This document shows, piece by piece, positions 45,663 through 58,277 of a stretch of 64,000 nt of DNA. The stretch is from contig JAAGOF010000217.1 in the NCBI GenBank assembly GCA_010645155.1, forward strand, positions 86,018 through 150,017. Direction: 5' to 3'. The position numbers were made by a program, and so were the translations under genes. Each line of letters begins with the position of its first letter. Position 1 is the first letter of the stretch. This DNA comes from Tigriopus japonicus. Taxonomy: Eukaryota > Arthropoda > Copepoda > Harpacticoida > Harpacticidae. The notes beneath the pieces are model-generated. The model did no database searches and was not told the origin of the DNA. It saw nothing but the letters and a program-made list of their open reading frames with translations.

Positions 45663-46224
45663 GCGTTTAATTGAGCTGGGTAGTTCATTTTTAAGTTGCA
45701 AAGACATTTGAGACCAGTTCTGAGGTGAAGAGAAAATGCCACATATGTTACCGAGTTCAGTTAATTAGGTCACGGGCCAAAAATTTATGTAATGTCCCTT
45801 AAAACTTGCTTAAAAACAAATTTATGAAATTTTTTTTCTGGATAATTTTCAGGCACACTTAGTTTGGTAATGATTCAAAATATTGGTGTAATCCATTTTG
45901 CCGTTCAATTTTCAATGGCTAGTCAAACACAATTCTCGAAGGACACAATCGGACTCTTGCTCACCCAAATTCGAAGAACTGCTCAATAGATTAAGTCAAT
46001 ATTTCGGGTTCAAGCAACAATGAGCCCATCTTAGGAATAGGTCATAAAAAAATCAGAAAATTGTTTTTAAGCAAGGTTTAACTGACATTATATCAATATT
46101 TGGCCCGTGACCTAATCAACCAACCTCGACTTCATATGCGGGATTGTCTACTTACTCCAAAACAGGTCTCAAATGTCTTTGGAACTTAAAAATGACTTCT
46201 CCAGCTCAATTAAACGCCGTGCCT
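45663..46224. mobile_element. Foldback element
   Basis: The left half 'gcgtttaattgagctgggta', 'agacatttgagaccagttct' and 'ttaattaggtcacgggccaa' is mirrored by the right half 'ttggcccgtgacctaatcaa', 'caggtctcaaatgtctttgg' and 'ccagctcaattaaacgccg'. A degraded relative is in the interior of the hAT-like element at 4009-5067. No coding potential. Confidence 0.75.
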
Positions 46225-46716
46225 GATGAAGAACATTTCGAAAATGAAGGTATCCCTACATAATGACAAATAGCTGTCAACCACTATAGACATTTTTTGA
46301 TCGAAGCATCTTTTCTTTTCAAATGAATGTAATATTTCTTCTCTTACAATAAAAAAATCCTTATGGGTCTCCTCCCGTCAGGCAAAACCACAAAAGTATA
46401 AAAGCATGTTGAACTAGCGACTAAGCTTTCGCAAAGTTAACCTTTGCGAAAGGTTTTTAGGATAATGTTCTTTTTTAACCCTCTGAATCCTGCGAGTCCT
46501 AATAGTGACCATTGGTCAAGAATGATCACGATGTCCAACACCGTAACGCGTTCTCGGTTTGTCAAACACCCAAATGAACGGGCCATTTCTGATCACACCG
46601 GAACGTACAATATGCAAAATTTTCGACGTGTGAGACTTGTCAGATGAGCTGATCCGAAAATATGTCCACCCGATGACCACTTTTTGAATTTTCGGTTAGC
46701 TCAGCCTCTAGTACCG

Positions 46717-46742
46717 TTGGTTGGTTGGTTGGTTGGTTTGGA
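46717..46742 (+). repeat. (TTGG)n microsatellite
   Basis: About six ttgg units in a row ('gttggttggttggttggttt'). Confidence 0.9.
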
Positions 46743-49261
46743 CGTACAATACTTCTACGAATTAGACGCTCAAACCATCCATCCCTATTGTGGCCAAAGA
46801 CGATTTGGGAGGTGTATGGATGGAGAAGAGGTGTCCTCACAAAAAGTTGACGCAAGTTTGTCTGGTTGCAATTATCGGGGAGGCTTAAGGACAACGAGGC
46901 CCACGAGTACTTGATTTTTGTTGCGCTTGGCACCGACAAAGTGGATAGAGTCATAATTTGGTTGTCGGTGAAGATTGCAAGTCCCTTTGAGCTTCCTGGA
47001 CCAACAAAAATTGGATCATTGTGAAAAGTAAGCAACGGCTTAATATTTTACATTGAGGGGATTTCAATAATTATTGAGATAATTGTGCCAAGTTTTGGGT
47101 AATAGGGAAATTTATTCAAGCCCAAGGACAACTGTACTTCATATTGATACAGTATAAGTTTCGTTAAAGTCCCCGTGGGTGCTATCATACTAGTAATACA
47201 TAATTTATGAATTACTCGCCACAGTCACTGTCTGAGGTCTCAATGCGAATGACATCACATAGTAATTGGTTAGACCTACGTACGTTTGTTTCAAAAGTAA
47301 TAAATGATAATCCTCAGAATTAGAAAGGTGGACTCAGACGGTGGGTTATGTCTTTAAATAGCAAGCAGAGTTAATAAGCATGTTTAGGAATGAAACTAGG
47401 CCATTCTCATTATATGGGTGTTGTTGTTTTTAGACAAAAAAAATGTCTTTCTTATTTCCATGTGTTTGTGTTTCTGTTGATGTTCAACACTAGTAGAAGA
47501 AATATGTTCCACCCTATTACCCTAAATTTTCAAGGATTTAAATCAAACCTTGAAATGATTCAAAGGTCTTTTGAAGTGATTTATACTCCTTTACGATATG
47601 TGGTTGACACAAAATTTACAACATACCATGCCACAATCTAAAAAAGTAACATTGCAATTTGTCAAAGTTTTAAAGCAGATCTTCAATGTGGAAAAAGCTA
47701 GACTGATCAAACTCTTAAGATAAAAAGATAAAGTTATAACGCAAGCAAAGTCTCATTGGTTATAGAAAATTAGTTTTTTTAATTAAGTTTTTGATTTTAA
47801 TCAAAGTTTCGGTTTTTAATAAAGCCCTGTTTTTCCATTAAAATCCATTTCTCTTCGTCACTTCTCAAAAGTACCGAAAAAATAAAATAATAAATTAAAA
47901 TTAAAAGCACCTCAAGGACACAAAATATTCGGCTACGATTCGGTATGATAAAATGCACCTGAATTTTGCATTTTTTCAACATCTTCAATACTAATCTTGG
48001 AGTTCTGAAGTTTCAAGCCCTTTATCAGCAGAGAATATAATTCTCAATTGGTTTACTTTACACTAAACCACTCACCTTAGTTGTGTCCAGTGACCTAGAA
48101 AAAATGAAAGAGGTCGTCGAATTTGGGTCATTGTGATTTAGTTGCCCTAATCAGAATTTGATTTTTGATCACAGAGCGATTACCTTTTCTAAGTCCAATT
48201 TACATTCGACACCCACAAATGCTCCGGTAAATTGACGCTCAAATCTGACAAATTTTGCTTCCCACATATTCGCTATGAGATGGGGACGTATTTTATGACA
48301 TACTTTACTTTGAGGCACAATTTACAATTAATGCATTTGCCAAATCTCAAGCAAGTGAGATTGATCTCTTCCTTTTTCAAGCATATTTTAGCATTTTCAT
48401 ATCTAAGGTTATGATCGTAGAGACGGCTGAGTTATCATCAAGATTTTATCTAAACTACCTTATCCTTTTGACAACTTTGTCCAATAGATGGATGCTTCGA
48501 ATCCCGAGTTCCGAAATCCTATCAAAATTTGGGTTTCTTTCAAACATACTGTATATAGAGGTGATTCTTAATGCGTGAACAACCGAAGTGAATAGCTAAC
48601 ATGTTGCCGAGATCCTTCAAAATCAACCCATGACACTTCCATGTTTATTTGACCACTCTCTAGAGGACTTTTGGGTCTGAACTTCGAACATGACAAATCA
48701 CTTGAAGCTTGGTTGTGTGCTTATGCAAAGTCATGCTGGTTTCAACAATTGTCGCAAATAAAAACTCTTGGTTTGCACTTTGTGAGAGCGCAGGCTTGTC
48801 TCGTCGCTTTGGTCGAGCATGATGAATGGTTCTTGTTAGACATATTGATCATTCATTGCATCAACTGATGTCAAAGAGCATTTTTCCATAAAGATATCGC
48901 GCCACTCAGATGCATTAGAATCACATGGTTCGTACAGTACTGTTGACATGAAGTATGGAAACTGGTCAGTCCTCAAGGAACCCGCTCCTTTATTGGCCAT
49001 AAATTGGAATTGATATTCCTCATGACAATGCATAATAATTAATGTGTTGCCATGAATGAAAAGCTTCGTTATCGGAGGCAAAGCAGAATTTTCAAGTTTG
49101 CCATAGCAAATTGTTGAGTGTTAAAACAAATTTGAACTTTGGCAACTTCTATGCCGACCGTGACAAAGGTTTGCAAGAGTTTTCAAAAAAGATTCCCAAT
49201 TCAGTTTTTTCCATTAATGATACTTTTTGTACAGTATCCTAAATACCTCTAAGTCAATTTT
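46743..49261. other. Stretch without a supported gene
   Basis: Mostly AT-rich. Open frames at 46640-47035 (minus) and 48836-49081 (minus) have no recognisable domain or splice support. Confidence 0.45.
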
Positions 49262-49443
49262 TTTTCTTTGTTGTGTTTGCGGATTTTCTACTACCGCTAC
49301 AAGGAATGCGATTCCCTGTAAACAAGGATTTTTCCCGACAGCTTCAATCCGACCCCCAACAGGATTCGAACCTACGCCGTCTGGGGAAGCACTTACACTC
49401 GGCTCTTATAAGAACGCATTAGTACGCGCGGCCACTCTGGCTT
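49262..49443 (-). mobile_element. SINE family 1 sharing both ends with LINE B
   Basis: Minus strand: a tRNA-like head starts at 49443 ('aagccagagtggccgcgcgt', box B 'ggttcgaatcc'). A ~30-nt linker follows ('tcggattgaagctgtcggga') and then the LINE B 3' UTR 'tttacagggaatcgcattcc', 'ttgtagcggtag' and 'aaaatccgc'. The last ~45 nt match the LINE 3' end at 18505-18547 and 30788-30831. The head and linker match the LINE copies at 17107 and 25234. Confidence 0.88.
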
Positions 49444-49935
49444 GTCTTAGTCATTAACTTTAAAACCAGCCGTGCCCAATTGGCATATTATTTCTTTGAC
49501 TGAACGATTCTTTTCACCAAGAATAAAATAAACAACCCTGAATCTGGTTCATCGTGTCAAAATAGAAATGTGACATTACAGCTCCCTTAAAGTTTCGACT
49601 TTCAAAAATCATTGGGTTGGCTCTGATGAAATTCTCTTCTTATTCCTGAACTTCAATTGTGTTGCTTTTATCTCTATTACTTTTCCGCTATTTTCCTTTT
49701 GTGGTACAAATTAGCTCCTAACTGTCAAATATTTCTCCATCATTTTCGTGCCCAACTTCTGGTCAAAACAAGCAACAGCTTATCCAGAACCTAAGCAATA
49801 CATGTATTTGCTAGAGCATATTGATTTTTTTCCAACCAGTTTTTGGCCGACTTTAGTCATTAGCCTCTTTATCTGCGACTAAAACACTTGAGCAAAAAAC
49901 AATAACAATTCTTTCTGAAATACAAATCATCATCA

Positions 49936-50440
49936 TTAGGGCCCGAAATTTTTTTTTTAACTTTTTCAAAAAAATTAAAGTCGGTTTTTGCTCGATTTTT
50001 AAAATATTTTGGCTGTTTCGAGGAAAAAATAAAAATTTTCGCTAATATTTGAGTTAGAAAAAATATTTCAGGCAAAATTAAGGAAAATAAAGGAATGGCC
50101 AATGCCCAGGAGGGCTTGCCCAAATGAACCCAAATACAAAAATCCATCCGAAATGGCATTTATTTTGAGATTAGACTAGACATTCACAACCAAAACTTCT
50201 GCCAAACACAAAAAACTATTGTTAAATCACTCACCCTCCAAACCCTCAAATGCATCAAATTCACCAAAAACAAATTTGGAAAATCGGTACACACAAAAAA
50301 ATATCAAATAATGGCGTTGACAGAAAAGATTTCTTAAATATCCGGCTTCTTTTCAAATACTTAGGAAATATCTAGTGTTTTTGAATAAAATATACTTTGG
50401 ATATTTTGACACTTTTTAAAATTGGTTTTCCGGGCCCTAA
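49936..50440. mobile_element. GGGCCCGG-ended MITE, copy 2
   Basis: The ends 'ttagggcccgaaat' and 'ttttccgggccctaa' are inverted. The interior matches 13430-13943 in reverse orientation ('caggcaaaattaaggaaaat', 'ggaatggccaatgcc'). It is non-coding. Confidence 0.78.
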
Positions 50441-51402
50441 TTATAATTATTAACATCAAGTCGCCAAGCCGATTTCTGTTGAGCTCATCAAATCTCCCAT
50501 GGCAATAAGTAAAAATAAAGGAGTTCGGAATTATTTACTAATGGGGTTTATTTCGAGATTTTTCATTTTTCATTGGAAACATTCTATGATACTAATGAAT
50601 GAATATTTTGGATTGGACAATATGTAAAAAAAGGCCCATAATGCGTCACACATAATTTTCATGCTCGGTTTTCTCTATGTCGAAATTGTCAACACCAGTT
50701 TACATACACCTTTTTCGGTTCCGTAAGAAATGGAAATGCAATATATTTAGAACATTAAGGAATCATTATTCCACGGTCAAATCTCCCATGCATCAGCAAA
50801 ATTTCCAAGCACAACAGGGTTTTTAAAAGTCCCGGCTTTTAATACCCACTTTTACTTTGACGTGCATGAATTGAAAGTTAGAAATTGGATAATGGAGGCA
50901 TTTTAGTTCTTTTTTTCGCCCCCTGTATCTATTCTTAAAAAGCCCCATTGCTGCCTTAAAACTATTCCGATAGGTAATGATGTCAATGAGGTAAATATTT
51001 TCTCTAAAGTAAGATTCCACTTTGACGAGACTAGCTTGCCTATAAGGTGTTGAAATGCTGTTTTACATCAATCTTAATTGTTTTTGTTCAGTAACAATTT
51101 AGTTTCAAATTTGATCCTTGCATCCTGAATGCACATCACATCGATATCTGTTGAATCATAAGCAAGGCTTTGCGCATCACGGATCTTGTGAAGAATGATG
51201 CCATTTAATGGTTCGGTAGTACTGTATGGGTATCAATTAATTTATGACGATACCTCTCAAGCCTAACGGGTTAACAAACAAACCTGATCAAGATGACAAT
51301 CTCGGAACTGACAGCAAGGCATCTTCACCGAACAAACCTATTTTGTCATTAGAATGCAAGAGACCTTTTGCCACTCATTCATTGAATCCTCGATATTTCA
51401 AG

Positions 51403-54400
51403 ATGCAATTGACAACAACCAAACGCTTGATGGTTCTGAGGACCCTGATGCTGTTCAGTATCCTGTGTTTGTTGGAAGTGACACCTTACAAGTTCGGTTT
51501 TAAAACTTCCTCTCAACATCGAAAGGAGGAAAAACGTGAGTATATAGGACTCAATGTCAATGAACAACGTCTTCTTTTATAATCAACAAAACGATACTTT
51601 TTATGCAGCAGGTATCGTCTTTGTTAATTAGACAAATTATTCCACCTTCTTTTAATGCAATATTGGAGTCAAAATTTATACTATTCAAAGGCTCGGTACA
51701 TGGTCCTTAAAGAAGTATTCATTTGATTCTACTTAAAATTAGAATTATGATCATATGCCTCGTCGTCCAGGTTTAAGTAATTTTTGTTAGAGGTACCTTT
51801 TTGGGAAATTTCAGAACCAGACGGAACAATTTTGGGCGAATATGGCTTTGTGACTGCTAATGGTTTCTATTTGACGACGGTTTACGCAACCGATGCCAAA
51901 GGACGATTCAAAGTTTTGGAGAGAAGAAAGGAGAAAGTGGGTAAGTTGAGAATTAAGGAAATCCTAATCAAGGTTGGTGAGCAGGTTTGAATTTTCCCTC
52001 TAAAACTTTTTATTTTGTCTTTTGTATATCAGAGCACGCTCTGTGATTCCCAAATGTATTGTATGGTATTTAAGCTTGTTAGTTTGCTTTTGCAAAGTAT
52101 GTCAAGTACCTTACGAGTATCTCGTGTCGGGTTCGTCTAAATTCTAATTTGCTTAATTAGGTTTCACTTTTATTGGCTTACCCACCAATGATAGATCGGC
52201 CATGTTCAATTGCCCAATTATATCTTGGATCAACGGATATTTCTGCCAAATTATTGATTTGACAGAACAAATTTTAATCTTCATGCTAAAAATTTGCATT
52301 TAGTATAATTGACTGACCAAGGAATGAAATGGCAACCCACTTTCTTTTTTGAATAATGCATACTTTAGCTTATCATTAGAACGGCCAAAAATATTTAATT
52401 TTAAAGGCCAAATATTCAATTAAATTTACGAAAAAACATCGAATTATTTAAACAAATATTTAAATTACAACCAAATATTTAAAAAATATTTAAATTTAAT
52501 AATAATAATAATGTTTATTGCGACAATTATTGTCCTTGGACAATGTATGTAAATGTAAATTGAAAAAGGAATTTTTTGGTTGAGGTGTTGGCTGCCATTT
52601 GAGGGGTCGTGTCCACTCTTCCCATCTCATTCCCGTCGTGTTATTCCGTTTGGCTGTCGTATTCCTTAGTCGGTTGAGGTCCGCCATCTGTGGCCAGTGA
52701 AAAAGGGCTTATCCTTCGGAGACAGGTCAGGGAGGAGAATTGAACCAACTACCCTTCCCACGCCAGGAAGGTGCCTTATCCACTTGACCACTTATCCTCC
52801 CCTTGAAAATATGAAAGGAGTTTTAGACTAATAAATTGGTATTTTTAAAGGTTTGATTAAAAATCCAAACATATTGATGAAAAATTGGCAATGGTTGAAA
52901 TATAATGAAACAAATCTTCAGCGCTAAAAAATCATACCAGGCAATGGAAATTAGTTATTCTTGACAGCCCTTATTTATACTCTACATTTAATTAATATTT
53001 TACTGCCTAAGGTTTAGTTGAATATTCAAACCAGAGTTTCCATTAAAAAAATTATTGTTGGAGTTGCGGTTTCCTATTTTGATTAAGATACGTTAATGTA
53101 ATTTTTAATGTAATTTTGAGGCCAAGCTGACCAAATATTTATATCCCGGGCACATTTTCCATTTTAGTATGCCTATTCCATAAAAGTTGAAAAATTGGAA
53201 GATTTTGACTATGTAGTTTTTGAAAGGTCAGATTTTTTCTCAAACTTTTAAAAGATTTACTGAAATTGCGGAGTTTTTTGAAATATTTTAATGAAACACG
53301 GGAATCTTCCTTTTATTTTAGAAGAAAGAGCCCAAATATTTAAAAACTGCTCATAAAAAGTCTGGCGATCAACTTGTTCAATCAAAATAAATCAAGAAGC
53401 GAGGTTTTTCACGCTATCAAACCATTTGAAGTGGGGAGAAAAGATCCTAACCAAATGATTAGGTAGTTTCTGGGCTTGGAAATGCCTTGGAGAGGTCTGG
53501 GAGAGACTGAAAAGGTCCAAAAGATATCCGTCCATAATCAAGAAGAATGTTCGAAAGTAGGTGCGAAAACGGATCTTGTTTGGAACATCATCGAGAGCCA
53601 TGAGAAGGATAGTGACTGAGGGATCTCATAGAGGCTCTCCGCCATATGGGGATATTGCTGCTCCACTTGGACAAGCCAACAAGCATTAATTTTTACCTCA
53701 CCCTCGGGAATGACCCCAGGTTCGCCCATTTAAGCCGTCAAGGGCCATGACTACTGCATGTAACTTCATCCCACAGGCCACTAGGACTCGGCAAGCCCGG
53801 GATCGAACCGGGGCTTGCCTAGTTTTTGCATTGAAAGACAGTTCTGAGGATCTTGGATTCAAGAGCTATCGTTTACTACATTGGCATCTGATTTCTGCAC
53901 CCACCAAAGCTAAAGGATTGATGCATAAAGTTGCTCAAGAGGATGAAACTGGCCCGCTCTCAAATCTGGCATTTAGCAACAAAGAAAACTTTTCGTCCAG
54001 GAATTTTTTGTCCAGGCCAAGTTCAACCGTCAAAATGATCAAGGGGTTCATCCGATATTCAGTCCCTGCCCATGAAGCAAAAAGCTGCTCCTAATCTCAA
54101 AGATATTTTCATCTCAATACGTTGATTGTATGTAATTGGAAAGGACTATTTCTGTGCACGCATCATAATGCCTAACCCTGTAGGTTTTCCGAATGTACAA
54201 ACCGAATTGAAAGTATGAGGAGAACACTTGTGGTTTGCAAAAGAAGTGCAGGGTGTATTCCTAAAGGTTTTACCGGTCGCGCAAATGGTCATTATTTTTG
54301 TTATTTAAATAATAACAAAGACCAAACTATATGTAAATATGATAGTGATGGACCGAAAGTGCTCTTAACCGAAGCCGAAGTCGAAAGCAGCTGACTACAA

Positions 54401-55752
54401 AATTACACATATATGCAAAATTCACATAAAAATTTTGAATTGCTCATGTGTTCTATGTTAGGTAATTGAAAATTTAAGAAGTGGGGAACCTTAAGTTTCA
54501 GAGGTTTTTGAACGAAAAAAAATCTTGGACTTTATTGTCAAGTTCATGTCTGCTTTCACTTTCAGTCGGCATGACAGAAACCGAAATATCGGCGAAAAGC
54601 CCTTTCGATCTATCCCTAAAATTTGATATATTCGAAAGCTTTTAAAGTATAGGTAAACAGAATTTTTCTCTCTTGATAATTTGTTATCAGCTCGGCATGG
54701 TTTCAAAATCAAAACAATTCTTTCGCATTTCGTAAGATGATTTGAGCTATTGATGTTGCTTGGCTACATACTGCAAAATAATATGGCTTTGACACATGTG
54801 TGCGACCCGAAGTCTCTAATGCCATTTACTTTTGAGACAACTTTGTTTTCAATCCCTCATTTTTCCTTCAAATTGATAATTGCTGTCTCTCCTCTTTTTG
54901 GCAAAATTGAAGTTCTATTGTAACAGGATCTGTTAATCAGCTCCTTACTGCTCTTAATGATGAATCACCAAAATCTTATTATTCTCAGGTGCATTGCAAT
55001 ATGCAAAACAACCGACTTGCGACCTTTTCCTGAACTAAACTAAGGGCTCAGCATCATCCTTGAAGAGTCCTTTTTTGAAAGGGACCAAAAACAAATATCT
55101 GAAATTTTCAAATAAAATCACGTTACGAATGTTGTGCTTTTACCACAATTAAACAAGGTAACAAAAATACCAAAAGTATGAGTGGTGGAACACTCAAAAA
55201 TATATGATTTTAATAAGATTTTTTTTTGTTTTCATTCTTGAAATTGTTGAACTAAATATGATTTTGTAGCATTCTGAAACCGGCAAAAACTTTTTGTAAA
55301 CCCTATGTTCTGATGATTGTCAAATAAACTAATATGGTAGATATCCAAGATATCTGGGTTCTTGAGGGAAAGATATCCCAAGTATATCAAAGTCCCTACA
55401 AAGTATTGTGCGATTTCCTTTTTTAGAAGACCCTGCTCCAAAACGTCAAGCCAAAAGTTTAAAATTGGACGTCGTTAAGACTGAGGATTACTTTTTCAAT
55501 TACACGTCTATTAACGAGGTCCAGAAGGTCCCCACAAAATTGCATCACCATGAGGTATTTGAAAAAGATTGGAATCCAAAAACCACAAAATCAAATCACT
55601 TTTTCTTTTTGCTTTAGGAACGCGGATTTAAAGATGGAACCAAAATTGGCTCCTATTGGTGGGATTCTTCGGATGGATTTCGACACCAAGTGACCTACTC
55701 GGCATCTGGGACATCAGGATTTAAACCAATTCACAGAAAGATTAGAATTTAA
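51403..55752 (+). CDS. Cuticle protein with two chitin-binding (Rebers-Riddiford) domains
   Basis: A secreted structural protein of the arthropod cuticle. Exons: 51403-51535, 51815-51940, 55427-55554, 55618-55752; all GT-AG and in phase. The start at 51403 is followed by a hydrophobic signal segment ('MVLRTLMLFSILCLLEV'); the Met at 51430 is an alternative. Domain 1 spans exons 1-2: 'PYKFGFKTSSQHRKEEK' joined to 'PDGTILGEYGFVTANG' and 'TTVYATDAKGRFKV'. Domain 2 spans exons 3-4: 'EDYFFNYTSINEVQ' then 'DGTKIGSYWWDSSDGFRHQV' and 'TYSASGTSGFKP'. Both follow the family pattern of aromatic residues, G-x-Y and a terminal aromatic-rich block that binds chitin. A basic spacer ('PAPKRQAKSLKL') separates them. 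Intron 2 (3.5 kb) holds two SINEs. An AATAAA signal lies at 55807. Confidence 0.85.
52498..52803 (-). mobile_element. SINE family 4, tRNA-derived, in cuticle-gene intron
   Basis: The minus-strand head 'gataagtggtcaagtggata' (A-box-like) and box B 'ggttcaattctcctccc' are followed by a body ('ggcggacctcaaccgactaa') and a 3' end 'gtcgcaataaacattattat' with a (TTA)n tail. Antisense to the host gene. Confidence 0.8.
53705..53825 (-). mobile_element. SINE family 2, copy 2, in cuticle-gene intron
   Basis: The minus-strand head contains 'ggttcgatcccgggcttgcc'. The body 'gagtcctagtggcctgtggg', 'catgcagtagtcatg' and 'gggcgaacctggggtcattc' matches 19945-20117. Confidence 0.8.
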
Positions 55753-56725
55753 ATATTGATCGCGAAACATTTTCCCCAGCCTTGAAGGGGATTTTTGTAT
55801 TTTAGTAATAAAGGAATGAAGATATAGAAAGAAAAATCCAAACCGGAAGGGCAATCAACCTTAATCTCTAATTTCAACTTGGATTTCATGATCATGGTCT
55901 ATCTAAAATAGCTGTTTATGACCTAATTGATTTAGGTAAGAATGTAAGGTAGAAAAATGTGGATACTCTTACGAAAAGAATTGTCGCAGTCACATTTTGA
56001 ACCAAAATTTCTGAGTGATGTGGGGACGTACTTGAACAATGTAACTTTTGTAGCATTGTTAATAATTTTGCGTTAGTTTTGGATGCTATTTATTATTTCA
56101 CTTTAACGGTGAACCTTGCTGTTCATTTTCAGGAGCTTGCATCTTGCAAAAACCTACCTCACCTCAAAAACTCATCGGGAATGCTGGAGTACTCAGCTAG
56201 GTTTGTTTATGGTTTTTAGGTTTGGTACTTACAGCATTACACATTTTTAAAAACAAAGGTTTTTTTTAGCTTGAACGAAACCTCCGAAAAATATATATTT
56301 TTTTGTTTTGTGATTTTTGATCCTTTTGTTCGTTTCAAACTCCAATTCCTCATTCACAAAATTTCGCTTTTCGTCCGGACCAAAACGATATGCATGTTTA
56401 GAGCACTGCAGACCTGATGACACACCCAAAAATTTGGGTAGGCAAAAGAATTAACCACCACTTACAGACACTCTAGAAACAAGGACATGCTTAACAATTA
56501 CAATGTTTAGACCCTACAGTGTGACAATAAAGCCTAGACCCCTTTCAAGTTAATTACTTAATTATTAATTACTTAAAGGCACTCTTTTCTGACAAATTAG
56601 TTTTCCAAAGCAAAGTAAATAAAGGATTAGAATTATCCTTGTATAAACGTGTATTTTTTTTACAAAACTTTTACTTTCAGTGTTCATTGCCACGCACGTA
56701 ATTAATGGGCATTTTTCAAGTAAAT

Positions 56726-56726
56726 N
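56726..56726. other. Single N (assembly join)
   Basis: An undetermined base directly abuts a truncated CACA/CATAG element at 56727-56791. It probably marks a collapsed repeat. Confidence 0.9.
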
Positions 56727-56791
56727 ATCTCCGCACTGTCACGGCGGTCTGCCTGCTTAGCTAGAATTGAGAAGTCTGGGGGTAGTTTGTG
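56727..56791 (-). mobile_element. CACA/CATAG element fragment
   Basis: It matches the last 65 bp of 61279-61611 ('ctccgcactgtcacggcggt' to 'gtagtttgtg'). The rest is missing at the N. Confidence 0.8.
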
Positions 56792-56792
56792 G

Positions 56793-57365
56793 TCAAACGA
56801 CAAAATATACGAAAGAAAAGAAGGAAAAGTGCCAAATGAGCAAGAAATGGTCAGTAGTAAATATTAATTTAAAAAAAAAATCTGTTCAAAAAAGTTCAAA
56901 TCCGCCCTTTTTTAAACGTTTTCAGTTGAGCAATATTTTATGGAAAATTTGCTGACACTTAATTGTTTGCATAGTCGGATATCTTTTTTCAATCCAAACG
57001 TGGCCTTTTCTTTCCGTGTCTGTCAGGAAACCCTACAAGTTAAAATTTAAGTGTGGATCATATTTTGTTCGAGCAAAACGCAACTGACAATCAAACTATT
57101 ACTTTGGCCCAAGTTTTGGCGTTGAACTTTTTTAAAAGTGTCTATTTAATTTAAAATTTAAGAAGAAAACTTACAATCCAAGAAAATTTTCCATTTTTCA
57201 CTAATCAGACGAAAAAAATTGAGTGAAATTGCCGGATTAGACGAAAAAAGACGAATAAAATCCAAATTAGACGAATAAATTTGTCGCGACGAATAAGGTT
57301 AAAAAAGACGAATAAAGACGAAAAAAGACGAATACGTTTATTCGTCTAAAGTTCCTGTCCCTAAT
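56793..57365 (+). repeat. Dispersed repeat with GACGAATAAA minisatellite, copy 2
   Basis: A longer relative of 42640-43065, with the same order of blocks and the same terminal 'gttcctgtcccta'. It has an extra ~100 bp near 56960-57050 and fewer tandem units. Confidence 0.72.
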
Positions 57366-58277
57366 CATTAGTATAAAAATCCACAAGCAACATTTTTCTC
57401 ACATTTCTATTACGCATGTGTATTTCAGTCCAACTGAAGATCTGGAATTTGTTTTTTTTTTATGTTCTCTAACATATTTATGATGTTAAAGAACCAACAA
57501 ATAATTTCTAGAGGGACGAATAACTGTGCTTGAAAACAAAAAAAAAATGCTCTATGTCAGTGCTCTAAATTTGCAACATAACAAGGTGTATCCTTGATTA
57601 TTCATATATGAAGTATTTCCTCAGACAAACATGAATTTGTGTATGGTGCTTGTGTACTCACACTTGATCTAACTAAACCAAAATTTGTCTTGATACATTA
57701 CCTCGCCATAAATGTTGTATTTCACTGCTTTGTCACAATTTTTTCCATTTGGTTCACTTTTTGGTCGAAACTTTGAACATTTTCTTGTCACTTTTTTTGC
57801 AAAACAAAGGGAAACTCCAGTATCAAAGGGGGTTTGATCAAACTTTTGAACGCAGTTGATCTCTTTGAAGTTAATTTCAATGAGATCCTAATTCAAAAGA
57901 CTGGTCTTGTGTGTCTCTTCATTTTGTTAAAAACACAGAATAATCATTGAAATTTCATCAACTATTTTAAGTTACTGAGAGTCTTACCTAAAATATTTAG
58001 AAAATGCGGATGAGGAACTGGTTGTTCACAATGTTTTTTCTTGGCAGGTCTCCAAATCTCACATGTCTCTCAGACGCCCTTTGAACTCAACTGAGCCTCT
58101 ATTTTGGTTGCTCTTTTCCACGGAATCTTATTGATGGTACAGAAGCGGAACTTGGAACAAAATACTGCGAGATCAATCGTCCTTGTTCCACAGCTTGATA
58201 AAAGGTGCGCAACCGCTCTCTGCTCGATGAAAAGCCGGTGGATGAAAATCGAGCCAGGGTGACGAACTGGCTAAATA

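Noticed and set aside
46640..47035. 131-codon minus-strand frame
   Set aside because: Contains a (TTGG)n microsatellite translation and no domain; no splice or start support.
53747..54094. 115-codon plus-strand frame in the cuticle-gene intron
   Set aside because: Its first third is antisense SINE; the rest has no domain and no splice signal linking it to the cuticle exons.
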